Assembly (NCBI GenBank): GCA_958296075.1 | Contig: CATQHW010000003.1 | Span: 434,001-498,000, forward strand | From: an uncultured Spirochaetia bacterium | GTDB lineage: Bacteria; Spirochaetota; Spirochaetia; SZUA-6; Bin103 | Reading direction: 5' to 3' | Length of the DNA stretch: 64,000 nucleotides | Shown: positions 46,804-56,178 of the stretch, piece by piece | Layout of the letters: each line of letters begins with the position of its first letter | Numbering within the stretch: position 1 is the first letter of the stretch | Notes under the pieces: generated by a model | Database searches by the model: none | Seen by the model: the letters and a program-made list of their open reading frames with translations, nothing else | What the model was told of the DNA's origin: nothing | Position numbers and translations under genes: made by a program

Positions 46804-47994
46804 TCAGTTTTCTGAGTCTACCGTGCTGCTGGAAGTCGGCGATTGACCGCGCGCGCCCAGCTTCACGGCCTGCTCGGCGAGCAGCCGCCCGCCGAGAGTG
46901 GAGGGCGAGATCACCTGATCGACGCCCAGCCGCCGCACCTTGTCGACGTTCTCTTCATCTTCGATGCGGGCCAGGATCGCGAACCGCGCGTTCGGCTCGG
47001 CGTCGCGCAGGTCCTTGGCGTTGACCGCCACCAGCGTGTTCGTCGAGTCGCCGTCGCAGGCCGCGATGACCGCCTGCGCGGTGACGGCGTTGGCCTCCAG
47101 CAGCGTTTCGCGCAGCGTCGGGTCGCTCTCCAGCACGTCATGGCCCTTGCCGCGCAGACTCTGGGCGACCTTCTCATCGTCTTCGACGATCACGAACATC
47201 ACTCCGCGGTCGCGCAGCTCGTCGATGACGCTGGCCGCCACGCCGCTGTAACCGCACAGCACCACGTGACCGCTTAGACGTTGAAACCGCTTCACCAAGC
47301 TCATCACCCCCTTCACGCGTCCTTCGACGATCGGACCCAGCGTCACCGACAACGCGGTGATGAACAAGGTCACGCCGATGAGGAACATGGAGACCACGAA
47401 CCACCGCGCGTCGCTTCCGACCGGCACGGTGTCGGCGACGACGTCATCGTAGCCCAGGGTAATGTAGGTTACGAGCGCGAAGTAGACGGCGTCGCTCCAG
47501 CCGTCCAGGTTTCTGAACTGATCGCGCAGCAGCCAGGAGCCGACGATGCCGTACACCAGAGCCAGCGCCACCGCGATGGCGGCGACCACCTGCCCGTAGC
47601 TCAGGCGGCTTGCCGCGCGCACCGAGAACCTCCGGTGAAACACCAGCAGCACGGCGATCGACAACAATTCCCCGGCCAGCAGGACGACGCCTTCGCCCTG
47701 GAGCGCTTGATGCAGACTTACCGCCGCCTGCGCCGCCGACAGGGCCACGGCGGCGACCCATGCAATGCGTCGTCGGTCCATCAGACCCTTGGCCAGCAAG
47801 ATCAGGAAAACGCCGAAGACGATCCGGACGAGGCCCGACACCTCGTCGCCGCTGTCGTTCTCCAGCGGCAGGTAAGCCGGCACGACCGGCACGACGAGCC
47901 GCGCGACCCCCAAGGTCACCTGCGCGGCCCCGCTGAGTCCGGTGAGCAGCGCGATCCAGGTCGACGCGCGCGGCCACCGGCGCCGGCGTCTCAC
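46804..47994 (-). CDS. potassium channel with TrkA-N (RCK) domain
   Basis: 396 aa. Several membrane segments in the first 235 residues. The pore region reads FALVTYITLGYDDVVADTVP; the filter is TLGYDD, whereas canonical K+ filters are T-V-G-Y-G-D, so the second Gly is Asp. A cytoplasmic RCK domain follows (HVVLCGYSGVAASVIDELRD, VIVEDDEKVAQSLRGKGHDV, DEENVDKVRRLGVDQVISP). Probably ligand-gated. The altered filter may change selectivity. Confidence 0.85.
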   Translation of the reverse strand: MRRRRRWPRASTWIALLTGLSGAAQVTLGVARLVVPVVPAYLPLENDSGDEVSGLVRIVFGVFLILLAKGLMDRRRIAWVAAVALSAAQAAVSLHQALQGEGVVLLAGELLSIAVLLVFHRRFSVRAASRLSYGQVVAAIAVALALVYGIVGSWLLRDQFRNLDGWSDAVYFALVTYITLGYDDVVADTVPVGSDARWFVVSMFLIGVTLFITALSVTLGPIVEGRVKGVMSLVKRFQRLSGHVVLCGYSGVAASVIDELRDRGVMFVIVEDDEKVAQSLRGKGHDVLESDPTLRETLLEANAVTAQAVIAACDGDSTNTLVAVNAKDLRDAEPNARFAILARIEDEENVDKVRRLGVDQVISPSTLGGRLLAEQAVKLGARGQSPTSSSTVDSEN

Positions 47995-48008
47995 GCTGCC
48001 TGCACCTC

Positions 48009-49820
48009 CTATCTGGCCAGGACCGGACCCGCGCCGGCGGACGCTACTTCTGCGGAGTGCACCAGTTCCCAGCCGCAGAACACCAGCGCCAGCCCCTTGA
48101 ATTGCGCCTCCGGGTAGCGCCGCGCCAGCCGGCCGTCCCCCAGATAGCGGCGCACCTGCGCTGCCGCCGCGGCGGCCGTTGTCGCTACCTGCGCCGCCGC
48201 CGCGCCGCGCGCCAAGTACTTCAACTCGATCACGAAGCCGTAGCGCCTGCCGGGATAGCGCGCCGGGCGCGGTTCCAGCACCAAGTCGGCGTAGCCCTTC
48301 GCCAGCTCCAGCTCGGTGTGGAACACGAAATAGCTCGACGTGCTCAGGTAGGCGGCCAGAAAGCCCTGCACTACCTTCTCGCCCTGCAGGTAGTCGCGCA
48401 CGCCGGTCTGCTCCGCCATGGCCGCGCTCAGCCGCTCGAGCGCCGGCCGCCAGTCGCCCTCCAGCGCCATCCGTCGCGTCAGCCGGTCGAACTCGACCAG
48501 ATCGAGCGAGAACACGCCCACGTCGTCATAGGCGTCGCGCAGGTAGCCGTACATCAGTCGCCGCACCGTCTGATTCGGAATGCCGAGCCGCGGCGTCTCG
48601 GCGGTCACGCCGCGGATGCTCAGCAGGCCGAAGTAGTGCAGCAGCGACAGGAAGTTCTCCCGTTCGGCGAGCCGCGCCAGCGGAAAGCTGTCCACGATCT
48701 CACTGTCGGCCCGTCCCTCGGCGATCACGTCGCGCAGCAGGTCGAAGTTGCCGTTCAACCGCCGCCCGTTCATCTGGCGCCCGACCGTCAGCAGGTGGCG
48801 CAGCTTGCCGTAGTCGATGCGCACGTTGGCGTCGATCAGGTTGTCGGGTCCCGGCTCGTTAGGCAGCGAGTGCTTCAGGTAGTAGAGCACCAAGTCGGTG
48901 TTATAGACGACGTTGCCGGCGGCCTTGGCGAAGCGGTAGCCGTCGTACCACTCGCGCATCGTGTCGAGCGCGGCATCCGGGTTCTGGTCGAACACGCCGA
49001 GGTTCCGGTAGGTCTCCAACAGGTCCCGCACCTCGTCTTCGGTGAAGCCGAGCATCTCGTTGAAGTCGGGACGCAGGCTCAGGTTGGCGCCGATGTTGAA
49101 GCCGCTGGTGACGTCGTCCATGGTAATCGGCGAGACGCCGGTGACGAACAGGCGCTCGATGCAGCCGGTTTCGGCGGTGCCGGCCTTGAGGATGGCGAAG
49201 AAGTTGCGATAGAAGCCGCCGCCGTGGGTGAATGAATGGTACGCCTCGGCGCCCTGCTCGGCCAGGATGGTATTGGCGAAGTTGTCGTACTCGTCGATCA
49301 GCACGTAGAGCGGGATGCCGCGATCGCGCGCGTACTGGAACAACTCGTCCAACTGGCCGCTGATCGACCGCCGGCCGAGGATGACGCGCGCCGTCTCCTC
49401 GTCGAACAGGTCGCGGTTGCGGCGCAGCGCGTGCCGCAGGTGGCTGGCGCAGTACTCCTCGAAGTGTTCTTCCAACGTGGGCAGCGCCTGCTTGAACGCC
49501 GAGAAGTCGAAGTACAGCGTCACGTAGCGGCTCTGGTTGCCGGTGGGCCGGCGGCCGATGTCGGTGCCGGCGAAGACGGCCTCGTAGTCCTTGGTCTGGG
49601 CGCGGTCGTAGTAGGCGTTCAGCATGGTCAGCCACAGCGTCTTGCCGAACCGCCGCGGGCGGATGAAGAAGGCGTAGCGCTCCTGCTCCAACGTGCGGAT
49701 GAAGCGGGTCTTGTCCACGTAGAGGCAGCCGTCGAGCCGGATGCTGCGGAAGTTGCCGCGCCCATAGGGGATGGCGGGGAACGGTGCGGGATCGCGGGTT
49801 ACCGTTGCGGGTACGGACAC
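48009..49820 (-). CDS. AAA-ATPase-like / PD-(D/E)XK nuclease protein (DUF1703 type), copy 1
   Basis: 603 aa from GTG 49820. N-terminal AAA-ATPase_like domain: IPYGRGNFRSIRLDGCLYVD, FFIRPRRFGKTLWLTML (Walker A-like RRFGKT) and YVLIDEYDNFANTILAEQGA (Walker B-like). C-terminal nuclease core about 505-545: KGYADLVLEPRPARYPG and YGFVIELKYLARG, giving the D...ExK set. Unlike copies 2 and 3 it has four extra residues (MNGRRLNG against LNG) from a 12-bp insertion near 48760. A conserved extended -10 lies six bases upstream of the GTG. The family is expanded in many bacteria and its role is unknown; a defence or mobile-element role is inference. Confidence 0.88.
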   Translation of the reverse strand: MSVPATVTRDPAPFPAIPYGRGNFRSIRLDGCLYVDKTRFIRTLEQERYAFFIRPRRFGKTLWLTMLNAYYDRAQTKDYEAVFAGTDIGRRPTGNQSRYVTLYFDFSAFKQALPTLEEHFEEYCASHLRHALRRNRDLFDEETARVILGRRSISGQLDELFQYARDRGIPLYVLIDEYDNFANTILAEQGAEAYHSFTHGGGFYRNFFAILKAGTAETGCIERLFVTGVSPITMDDVTSGFNIGANLSLRPDFNEMLGFTEDEVRDLLETYRNLGVFDQNPDAALDTMREWYDGYRFAKAAGNVVYNTDLVLYYLKHSLPNEPGPDNLIDANVRIDYGKLRHLLTVGRQMNGRRLNGNFDLLRDVIAEGRADSEIVDSFPLARLAERENFLSLLHYFGLLSIRGVTAETPRLGIPNQTVRRLMYGYLRDAYDDVGVFSLDLVEFDRLTRRMALEGDWRPALERLSAAMAEQTGVRDYLQGEKVVQGFLAAYLSTSSYFVFHTELELAKGYADLVLEPRPARYPGRRYGFVIELKYLARGAAAAQVATTAAAAAAQVRRYLGDGRLARRYPEAQFKGLALVFCGWELVHSAEVASAGAGPVLAR

Positions 49821-49826
49821 GCGAGC

Positions 49827-49832
49827 ATTCTA
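49827..49832 (-). promoter_or_regulatory. extended -10 promoter for copy 1 (leaderless)
   Basis: TAGAAT preceded by TG (TGATAGAAT), six bases before the GTG start. Position implies transcription begins at or next to the start codon. Same arrangement before copies 2 and 3. Confidence 0.6.
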
Positions 49833-49907
49833 TCACACGCGCCCATGCTCCTCGGTCTCCCGCATAAGCGGGCCGCGGACGGTATACTACCGCCGGAACG
49901 AGAACAC

Positions 49908-51158
49908 GTGAGCCCCGGCAGAAACCTTCACGGCCCGTCGACCGACTCCGAGCGCATCGAAATCGCCGACGTCCTGCGTGGCTTTGCGGTATGCGGCATC
50001 CTGCTGGTCAACATAATGCACTTCAAGGCGCCGGGAAGCATGGGCGCGTTCGGCTACGAGGGTCCGGCGCTCGATCGCCTGGCCGCGGCCGGAGTGCTGG
50101 TGTTCGCGCAGGCCAAGTTCTTCACGCTCTTCTCGTTTCTGTTCGGATGGGGCTTCGCCGTGCAGCTCCTGCGCGCCGAGCGCCAGGGTCGGACCGCCCG
50201 GTTCCCGCGGCTGTTCGTGCGGCGGCTGCTGTTCCTGGGGGCGCTCGGGGCGGCGCATGCGGCGTTGTTGTCCGACGGGGACATTCTGGTGCTCTACGCG
50301 GTCACCGGGCTGCTGCTCGTGCCGATGCGGGGAGCCCGCCCCGAGATCCTGATCCGGTGGGCGATCGGGATCGTAGCGGTTTCGGCCGTGATCACCGCGC
50401 TGCTGCTCGGGTCGATTGAGTTGGGGCGAACGTTCGCTGCGGAGGAGATGGCCCAGGCCGATGCCGAATGGGCGGATGAGTTTCGCCGCGAGGAGCGGGC
50501 TCTCACCGCTGCCTATCTCGGCTCGTCGTTCGTGCAGGGAATGGCGGCCCGAATCGCGTCGTATGCTGGCAACGCGTGGGTCCTGTTCATGATTCCGACG
50601 GTGCTGGCGATGTTCATGGCCGGCTTCGCGGCTGGCCGGCGCAGTCTGCTCCGCCGCATCGCCGATCACCGCGCGCCGGTGCGCCGGTTGTGTGCGTGGG
50701 GTCTGGGGCTCGGACTGCCGTTGGCGCTGATAGCACTGGCGGGCATGAACCGGCTGCCGGTGCTGAGCGCGCTTATGGCCTTCTGGTTCAACTTGGTGGC
50801 GGCGGGCCCGATCATGGCGATGGGCTACTGCGCCGGCATCGCTCTGCTGTGGCAGCGCCCCGCGTGGCGCCGATGGCTGCGCCCGTTGGCCTGGCTGGGC
50901 AGGCTGGCGCTTACGAACTACCTGCTTCAGTCGGCGATCACGACCGTGCTCTTCCACGGCTTCGGGCTCGGCTTGGCACAACGGGTGTCGCCGACGCAGG
51001 CGCTGCTGATCGCGGTCATCATCCTGGCCGTGCAACTGGTGGTCAGCGGCTGGTGGCTTCGGCGCTATCGCTTCGGCCCCGCCGAGTGGCTCTGGCGTAC
51101 CCTCACCTACGGTCACGCTCCGCCGATGCGCAGAGCCGTGCCGGTGGTGTCGACGTGA
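49908..51158 (+). CDS. DUF418-family membrane protein
   Basis: 416 aa from GTG 49908; a weak TATACT lies at 49883-49888. About 8-10 membrane helices: VLRGFAVCGILLVNIMHFKA, FFTLFSFLFGWGFAVQLLRA, LFVRRLLFLGALGAAHAAL and the DUF418 end block RLALTNYLLQSAITTVLFHG with GPAEWLWRTLTYG. The family is unassigned (possibly acyltransferase or transport related). It lies between nuclease copies 1 and 2 on the opposite strand, so those copies duplicated around it or one moved in. Confidence 0.88.
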   Translation: MSPGRNLHGPSTDSERIEIADVLRGFAVCGILLVNIMHFKAPGSMGAFGYEGPALDRLAAAGVLVFAQAKFFTLFSFLFGWGFAVQLLRAERQGRTARFPRLFVRRLLFLGALGAAHAALLSDGDILVLYAVTGLLLVPMRGARPEILIRWAIGIVAVSAVITALLLGSIELGRTFAAEEMAQADAEWADEFRREERALTAAYLGSSFVQGMAARIASYAGNAWVLFMIPTVLAMFMAGFAAGRRSLLRRIADHRAPVRRLCAWGLGLGLPLALIALAGMNRLPVLSALMAFWFNLVAAGPIMAMGYCAGIALLWQRPAWRRWLRPLAWLGRLALTNYLLQSAITTVLFHGFGLGLAQRVSPTQALLIAVIILAVQLVVSGWWLRRYRFGPAEWLWRTLTYGHAPPMRRAVPVVST

Positions 51159-51183
51159 CGGACAAGCGCCCCGGCGGTCCGTC

Positions 51184-52965
51184 CTATCGGTCGTCGCTGC
51201 CGGCCACCTCTGCGCTATGGACCAGTTCCCAGCCGCGGAACACCAGCGCCAACCCCTTGAACTGCGCCTCCGGGTGCCGCCGCGCCAGCCGGCGGTCCCC
51301 CAGATAGCGGCGCACCTGCGCTGCCGCCGCGGCGGCCGTTGTCGCTACCTGCGCCGCCGCCGCGCCGCGCGACAGGTATTTCAACTCGATCACGTAGCCG
51401 TAGCGCCTGCCGGGATTGCGCGCCGGGCGCGGCTCCAGCACCAAGTCGGCGTAGCCCTTCGCCAGCTCCAGCTCGGTGTGGAACACGAAATAGCTCGAGG
51501 TGCTCAGGTAGGCGGCCAGAAAGCCCTGCACTACCTTCTCGCCCTGCAGGTAGTCGCGCACGCCGGTCTGCTCCGCCATGGCCGCGCTCAGCCGCTCGAG
51601 CGCCGGCCGCCAGTCGCCCTCCAGCGCCATCCGCCGCGTCAACCGGTCGAACTCGACCAGATCGAGCGAAAACACGCCGACGTCGTCATAGGCGTCGCGC
51701 AGGTAGCCATACATCAGTCGCCGCACCGTCTGATTCGGAATGCCGAGCCGCGGCGTCTCGGCGGTCACGCCGCGGATGCTCAGCAGGCCGAAGTAGTGCA
51801 GCAGCGACAGGAAGTTCTCCCGTTCGGCGAGCCGCGCCAGCGGAAAGCTCGTTGCGATCTCACTGTCGGCTCGCCCTTCGGCGATCACGTCGCGCAGCAG
51901 ATCGAAGTTGCCATTCAACTGGCGCCCGACCGTCAGCAGGTGGCGCAGCTTGCCGTAGTCGATGCGCACGTTGTCGTCGATCAGGTTGTCGGGTCCCGGC
52001 TCGTTGGGCAGCGAGTGCTTCAGGTAGTAGAGCACCAGGTCGGTGTTATAGACGACGTTATCGGCGGCCTTGGCGAACCGGTAGCCGTCGTACCATTCGC
52101 GCATCGTGTCGAGCGCGGCTTCCGGGTTCTGGTCGAACACGCCGAGGTTCCGGTAGGTCTCCAACATGTCCCGCACTTCGTGCTCGGTGAAGCCGAGCAT
52201 CTCGTTGAAGTTGGGGCGCAGGCTCAGGTTGGCGCCGATGTTGAAGCCGCTGGTGACGTCGTCCATGGTGATCGGCGAGACGCCGGTGACGAACAGGCGC
52301 TCGATGCAGCCGGTCTCGGCGGTGCCGGCCTTGAGGGTGGAGAAGAAGTTGCGGTAGAAGCCGCCGCCGTGGGTAAACGAATGGTACGCCTCGGCGCCCT
52401 GCTCGGCCAGGATGGTATTGGCGAAGTTGTCGTACTCGTCGATCAGCACGTAGAGCGGGATGCCGCGGGCGCGCGCATACAGGAACAACGCATCGAGCTG
52501 GCCGTCGATCGACGATGGAGCGAGGATGCGCTCCGCGCTCTTCTCGTCGAACAGATCGGGATTGCGCCACAGTGCGTCTTCCACGTGGCGGGTGCAGTAC
52601 TCCTCGAAGTGTTCTTCCAACGTGGGCAGCGCCTGCTTGAACGCCGAGAAGTCGAAGTACAGCGTCACGTAGCGGCTCTGGTTGCCGGTGGGCCGGCGGC
52701 CGATGTCGGTGCCGGCGAAGACGGCCTCGTAGTCCTTGGTCTGGGCGCGGTCGTAGTAGGCGTTCAGCATGGTCAGCCACAGCGTCTTGCCGAAGCGCCG
52801 CGGGCGGATGAAGAAGGCGTAGCGCTCCTGCTCCAACGTGCGGATGAAGCGGGTCTTGTCCACGTAGAGGCAGCCGTCGAGCCGGATGCTGCGGAAGTTG
52901 CCGCGCCCATAGGGGATGGCGGGGAACGGTGCGGGATCGCGGGGCGCCGGAGCGGATACGGACAC
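51184..52965 (-). CDS. AAA-ATPase-like / PD-(D/E)XK nuclease protein, copy 2
   Basis: 593 aa from GTG 52965. Near-identical to copies 1 and 3 over most of its length, including IRPRRFGKTLWLTML, VLIDEYDNFAN and ELKYLSRGAAAA. A block of about 40 residues (roughly 122-165: HVEDALWRNPDLFDEKSAER, then ILAPSSIDGQLDALF) is clearly different, while flanks match. Such a patch suggests gene conversion with a more distant paralogue or local diversification between the two motor motifs. Confidence 0.88.
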   Translation of the reverse strand: MSVSAPAPRDPAPFPAIPYGRGNFRSIRLDGCLYVDKTRFIRTLEQERYAFFIRPRRFGKTLWLTMLNAYYDRAQTKDYEAVFAGTDIGRRPTGNQSRYVTLYFDFSAFKQALPTLEEHFEEYCTRHVEDALWRNPDLFDEKSAERILAPSSIDGQLDALFLYARARGIPLYVLIDEYDNFANTILAEQGAEAYHSFTHGGGFYRNFFSTLKAGTAETGCIERLFVTGVSPITMDDVTSGFNIGANLSLRPNFNEMLGFTEHEVRDMLETYRNLGVFDQNPEAALDTMREWYDGYRFAKAADNVVYNTDLVLYYLKHSLPNEPGPDNLIDDNVRIDYGKLRHLLTVGRQLNGNFDLLRDVIAEGRADSEIATSFPLARLAERENFLSLLHYFGLLSIRGVTAETPRLGIPNQTVRRLMYGYLRDAYDDVGVFSLDLVEFDRLTRRMALEGDWRPALERLSAAMAEQTGVRDYLQGEKVVQGFLAAYLSTSSYFVFHTELELAKGYADLVLEPRPARNPGRRYGYVIELKYLSRGAAAAQVATTAAAAAAQVRRYLGDRRLARRHPEAQFKGLALVFRGWELVHSAEVAGSDDR

Positions 52966-52971
52966 GTGAGC

Positions 52972-52977
52972 ATTCTA
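52972..52977 (-). promoter_or_regulatory. extended -10 promoter for copy 2 (leaderless)
   Basis: TAGAAT with upstream TG, six bases before GTG 52965. A further 25-30 bp upstream (cgcttatgcgggag region) also match copy 1. Confidence 0.6.
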
Positions 52978-53061
52978 TCACACGCGCCATGCTCCTCGGC
53001 CTCCCGCATAAGCGCCGGCCTGCACCGCGCACGGCTCCCGCGGGGCCTGAGAAATGCGGAT

Positions 53062-54849
53062 CTACCCCGCGGCCGCCACCTCTGCGCTATGGACCAGTTC
53101 CCAGCCGCGGAACACCAGCGCCAGCCCCTTGAACTGCGCCTCCGGGTAGCGGCGCGCCAGCCGGCCGTCCCCCAGATACCCGCGCACCTGCGCTGCCGCC
53201 GCGGCGGCTGTGGTCGCTACCTGCGCTGCCGCCGCGCCGCGCGCCAAGTACTTCAACTCGATCACGTAGCCGTAGCGCATGCCCGGATAGCGCGCCGGGC
53301 GCGGCTCCAGCACCAGGTCGGCGTAGCCCTTGGCCAGCTCCATCTCGGTGTGAAACACGAAATAGCTCGAGGTACTCAGGTAGGCGGCCAGAAAGCCCTG
53401 CACCACCTTCTCGCCCTGCAGGTAGTCGCGCACGCTGGTCTGCTCCGCCATCGCCGTGCTCAGCCGCTCGAGCGCCGGCCGCCAGTCGCCCGCGAGCGCC
53501 ATCCGCCGCGTCAGCCGGTCGAACTCCACCAAGTCGAGCGAGAACACGCCCACGTCGTCATAGGCGTCGCGCAGGTAGCCGTACATCAGTCGCCGCACCG
53601 TCTGGTTGGGGATGCCGAGCCGCGGCGTCTCGGCGGTCACGCCGCGGATGCTCAGCAGGCCGAAGTAGTGCAGCAGCGACAGGAAGTTCTCGCGCCGCGT
53701 CAGCCGCGCCAGCGGGAAGCTGTCCACGATCTCGCTGTCGGCCCGCCCCTCGGCGATCACCTCGCGCAGCAGATCGAAGTTTCCGTTCAACTGGCGCCCG
53801 ACCGTCAGCAGGTGACGCAGCTTGCCGTAGTCGATGCGCACGTTGGCGTCGATCAGGTTGTCGGGTCCCGGCTCGTTGGGCAGCGAGTGCTTCAGGTAGT
53901 AGAGCACCAAGTCGGTGTTATAGACGACGTTGCCGGCGGCTTTGGCGAAGCGGTAGCCGTCGTACCATTCGCGCATCGTGTCGAGTGCGGCTTCCGGGTT
54001 CTGGTCGAACACGCCGAGGTTCCGGTAGGTCTCCAACATGTCCCGCACCTCGTCTTCGGTGAAGCCGAGCATCTCGTTGAAGTCGGGGCGCAGGCTCAGG
54101 TTGGCACCGATGTTGAAGCCGCTGGTGACGTCGTCCATGGTGATCGGCGAGACGCCGGTGACGAACAGGCGCTCGATGCAGCCGGTCTCGGCAGTGCCGG
54201 CCTTGAGGATGGCGAAGAAGTTGCGGTAGAAGCCGCCGCCGTGGGTGAACGAGTGGTACGCCTCGGCGCCCTGCTCGGCCAGGATGGTGTTGGCGAAGTT
54301 GTCGTACTCGTCGATCAGCACGTAGAGCGGAATGCCGCGATCGCGCACGTACAGGAACAGTTCGTCGAGCTGGCCGCTGATCGACCGTTGCCCGAGGATG
54401 ACGCGCGCCGTCTCCTCGTCGAACAGGTCGCGGTTGCGGCGCAGCGTGTGCCGCAGATGGCGGGTGCAGTACTCCTCGAAGTGTTCTTCCAACGTGGGCA
54501 GCGCCTGCTTGAACGCCGAGAAGTCGAAGTACAGCGTCACGTAGCGGCTCCGGTTGCCGGTCGGCTGCCGGCCGATGTCGGTGCCGGCGAAGACCGCCTC
54601 GTAGTCCTTGCTCTGGGCGCGGTCGTAGTAGGCGTTCAGCATGGTCAGCCACAGCGTCTTGCCGAACCGCCGCGGGCGGATGAAGAAGGCGTAGCGCTCC
54701 TGCTCCAACGTGCGGATGAAGCGGGTCTTGTCCACGTAGAGGCAGCCGTCGAGCCGGATGCTGCGGAAGTTGCCGCGCCCATAGGGGATCACCGGAAACG
54801 GCGCGAGGAAGGGCTCCGAATCGCGGGTCACCGTTGAGGGTAGGGACAC
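53062..54849 (-). CDS. AAA-ATPase-like / PD-(D/E)XK nuclease protein, copy 3
   Basis: 595 aa from GTG 54849. Closest to copy 1 in the variable block (HLRHTLRRNRDLFDEETARV) but lacks the copy-1 insertion. Its N-terminus has four extra residues (FLAPFPVIPYGRG). Same motifs and same nuclease core (YGYVIELKYLARG). Starts about 100 bp downstream of copy 2's promoter region, in tandem with it. Confidence 0.88.
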   Translation of the reverse strand: MSLPSTVTRDSEPFLAPFPVIPYGRGNFRSIRLDGCLYVDKTRFIRTLEQERYAFFIRPRRFGKTLWLTMLNAYYDRAQSKDYEAVFAGTDIGRQPTGNRSRYVTLYFDFSAFKQALPTLEEHFEEYCTRHLRHTLRRNRDLFDEETARVILGQRSISGQLDELFLYVRDRGIPLYVLIDEYDNFANTILAEQGAEAYHSFTHGGGFYRNFFAILKAGTAETGCIERLFVTGVSPITMDDVTSGFNIGANLSLRPDFNEMLGFTEDEVRDMLETYRNLGVFDQNPEAALDTMREWYDGYRFAKAAGNVVYNTDLVLYYLKHSLPNEPGPDNLIDANVRIDYGKLRHLLTVGRQLNGNFDLLREVIAEGRADSEIVDSFPLARLTRRENFLSLLHYFGLLSIRGVTAETPRLGIPNQTVRRLMYGYLRDAYDDVGVFSLDLVEFDRLTRRMALAGDWRPALERLSTAMAEQTSVRDYLQGEKVVQGFLAAYLSTSSYFVFHTEMELAKGYADLVLEPRPARYPGMRYGYVIELKYLARGAAAAQVATTAAAAAAQVRGYLGDGRLARRYPEAQFKGLALVFRGWELVHSAEVAAAG

Positions 54850-54855
54850 GCGAAC

Positions 54856-54861
54856 AGTCTA
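54856..54861 (-). promoter_or_regulatory. extended -10 promoter for copy 3 (leaderless)
   Basis: TAGACT with upstream TG (TGATAGACT), again six bases before the GTG start. The 5' sequence upstream differs more than between copies 1 and 2. Confidence 0.55.
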
Positions 54862-55031
54862 TCACACGCACGCATGCCCTCGGCCGCATGGACCAATCGC
54901 CACCGAGACGGAGTCCGTCCTGAACTTCATGGCGAGCGTTCGATAAGGACCAGTTTGGCAAGCGTACTGTCCAGCTCGATAATGAACATTGCTGTCGACC
55001 AGTACCGGGCCGTGGTGGCGCGCCACGACGT

Positions 55032-56168
55032 CTACAGCTCGACCGGTTGCTCGATGCCATGCGAACTGAACAACCCCGTCAGATCGTCGACGGTGACGTC
55101 GAGCAGGCCGGCCAGACGGCGAACGGAGACATGGCCGCCGTCCATGGCCAGGCGCATCACTTCCATGAACGGCCTGGAGAACAGCGGCGGGGGCGCATTC
55201 TCGGCAACGGCGCGGCCGTTGTTGCGGAGCGCCTCATCGGGCACCGATCGTGCGGTCGCCGCCGTCAACTCGCCGAGCGATACCAACCGCCACTTCAGGG
55301 CCGACGAGGTCACGCGCAATTCGTCGGCTATCTTGTTCAGCCTCCCGATCAGTTCAGCTCCCGAGAGGTTTGACCAACTGCCGAACCGCACCAGGGCGCC
55401 GGCCGGCATGAGCGCCGCCGAGGAGAACACGTTGGCGAGTCGTTCGACCCGGCCGCCACCGGTGTCCCGTGCCTCTTCGTAGTGCGCGGGCGGCATCGCA
55501 TCCCAGGTAAGGACGTGAAACAGCTCGTGGGCGAGATCGAAGTGACGGCGGCCGGCGGTTTCGCCACGAGCGATCAGGACGGCGTCCAGTTCGGGAAGAC
55601 GGCAGGCCGCCCCCGAAATGCCGCGATGCGCATCCACCATCAGGACCAGGACACCGAGATCCCGCTCCATGGCTTCGCGCAAGCGTATCGCCGGGACCTC
55701 GCCAAGGGAGAGTTCGGCCGCGAACCGCTCGCCGGCCTGCATGGCGTCCTCGAACCTGGATTTCCGGTCGAGCCCGAGCGTCCGGCGCATGAGCGGCGCC
55801 CTGCGTCCGACCGCCGGCGCCAGAGTCCTGAACGCCGCGATCCAGCGTCTCGCGTCGCGTTCACAGGCTGCGAGCCGTGCGGGCTCAACGCCGGAATGCC
55901 GCCAGCAGAAACGACCGTCGCCGGCCAGCAGAAAGGGATCGGTGAAGTAGTCCAGGGGAGCGCCGAGCACCTCGCCCGCGAGCACCAGTTCCGGCGCCGT
56001 CACTCTCCGCGCGCCGGTCTCTATGGCCGAAACGGTCTGCCGATCCCGGAAGCCGAGCAAGCGAGCAACGCGTTCCTGCGACAGTCCGCGCTCTTCCCGC
56101 AGCGCCTTGATCCGAGCGCCGATCAGGACGGTCGCATGCCGCGCAGCGAATCTTGCACCTGCTTGCAT
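55032..56168 (-). CDS. XRE-family regulator with ImmA/IrrE metallopeptidase domain
   Basis: 378 aa from ATG 56168, chosen because a promoter (56179-56206) lies directly upstream; the frame continues further only through an IS1380-like remnant. N-terminal helix-turn-helix (IKALREERGLSQERVARLLG, RQTVSAIETGARRVTAPELV), then an ImmA/IrrE domain with HFDLAHELFHVLTWD (HExxH) and a downstream Glu helix (ERLANVFSSAALMPA). Such proteins cleave or relieve repressors controlling mobile elements and stress genes. They commonly sit beside toxins or in ICEs; here they neighbour a nuclease array. Confidence 0.9.
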   Translation of the reverse strand: MQAGARFAARHATVLIGARIKALREERGLSQERVARLLGFRDRQTVSAIETGARRVTAPELVLAGEVLGAPLDYFTDPFLLAGDGRFCWRHSGVEPARLAACERDARRWIAAFRTLAPAVGRRAPLMRRTLGLDRKSRFEDAMQAGERFAAELSLGEVPAIRLREAMERDLGVLVLMVDAHRGISGAACRLPELDAVLIARGETAGRRHFDLAHELFHVLTWDAMPPAHYEEARDTGGGRVERLANVFSSAALMPAGALVRFGSWSNLSGAELIGRLNKIADELRVTSSALKWRLVSLGELTAATARSVPDEALRNNGRAVAENAPPPLFSRPFMEVMRLAMDGGHVSVRRLAGLLDVTVDDLTGLFSSHGIEQPVEL

Positions 56169-56178
56169 ACAAAGAAAT

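Noticed and set aside
46804-46860. Attachment site or integrase nearby
   Set aside because: No integrase gene and no tRNA-matching direct repeat was found in the accessory region 45803-64000.
51217-54837. 1206-residue plus-strand open frame across two nuclease genes
   Set aside because: It is the complement of the two AAA/PD-(D/E)XK genes, joined by chance. It reads as His/Gln/Val/Arg-rich sequence with the same segments repeated because the genes below are duplicates.
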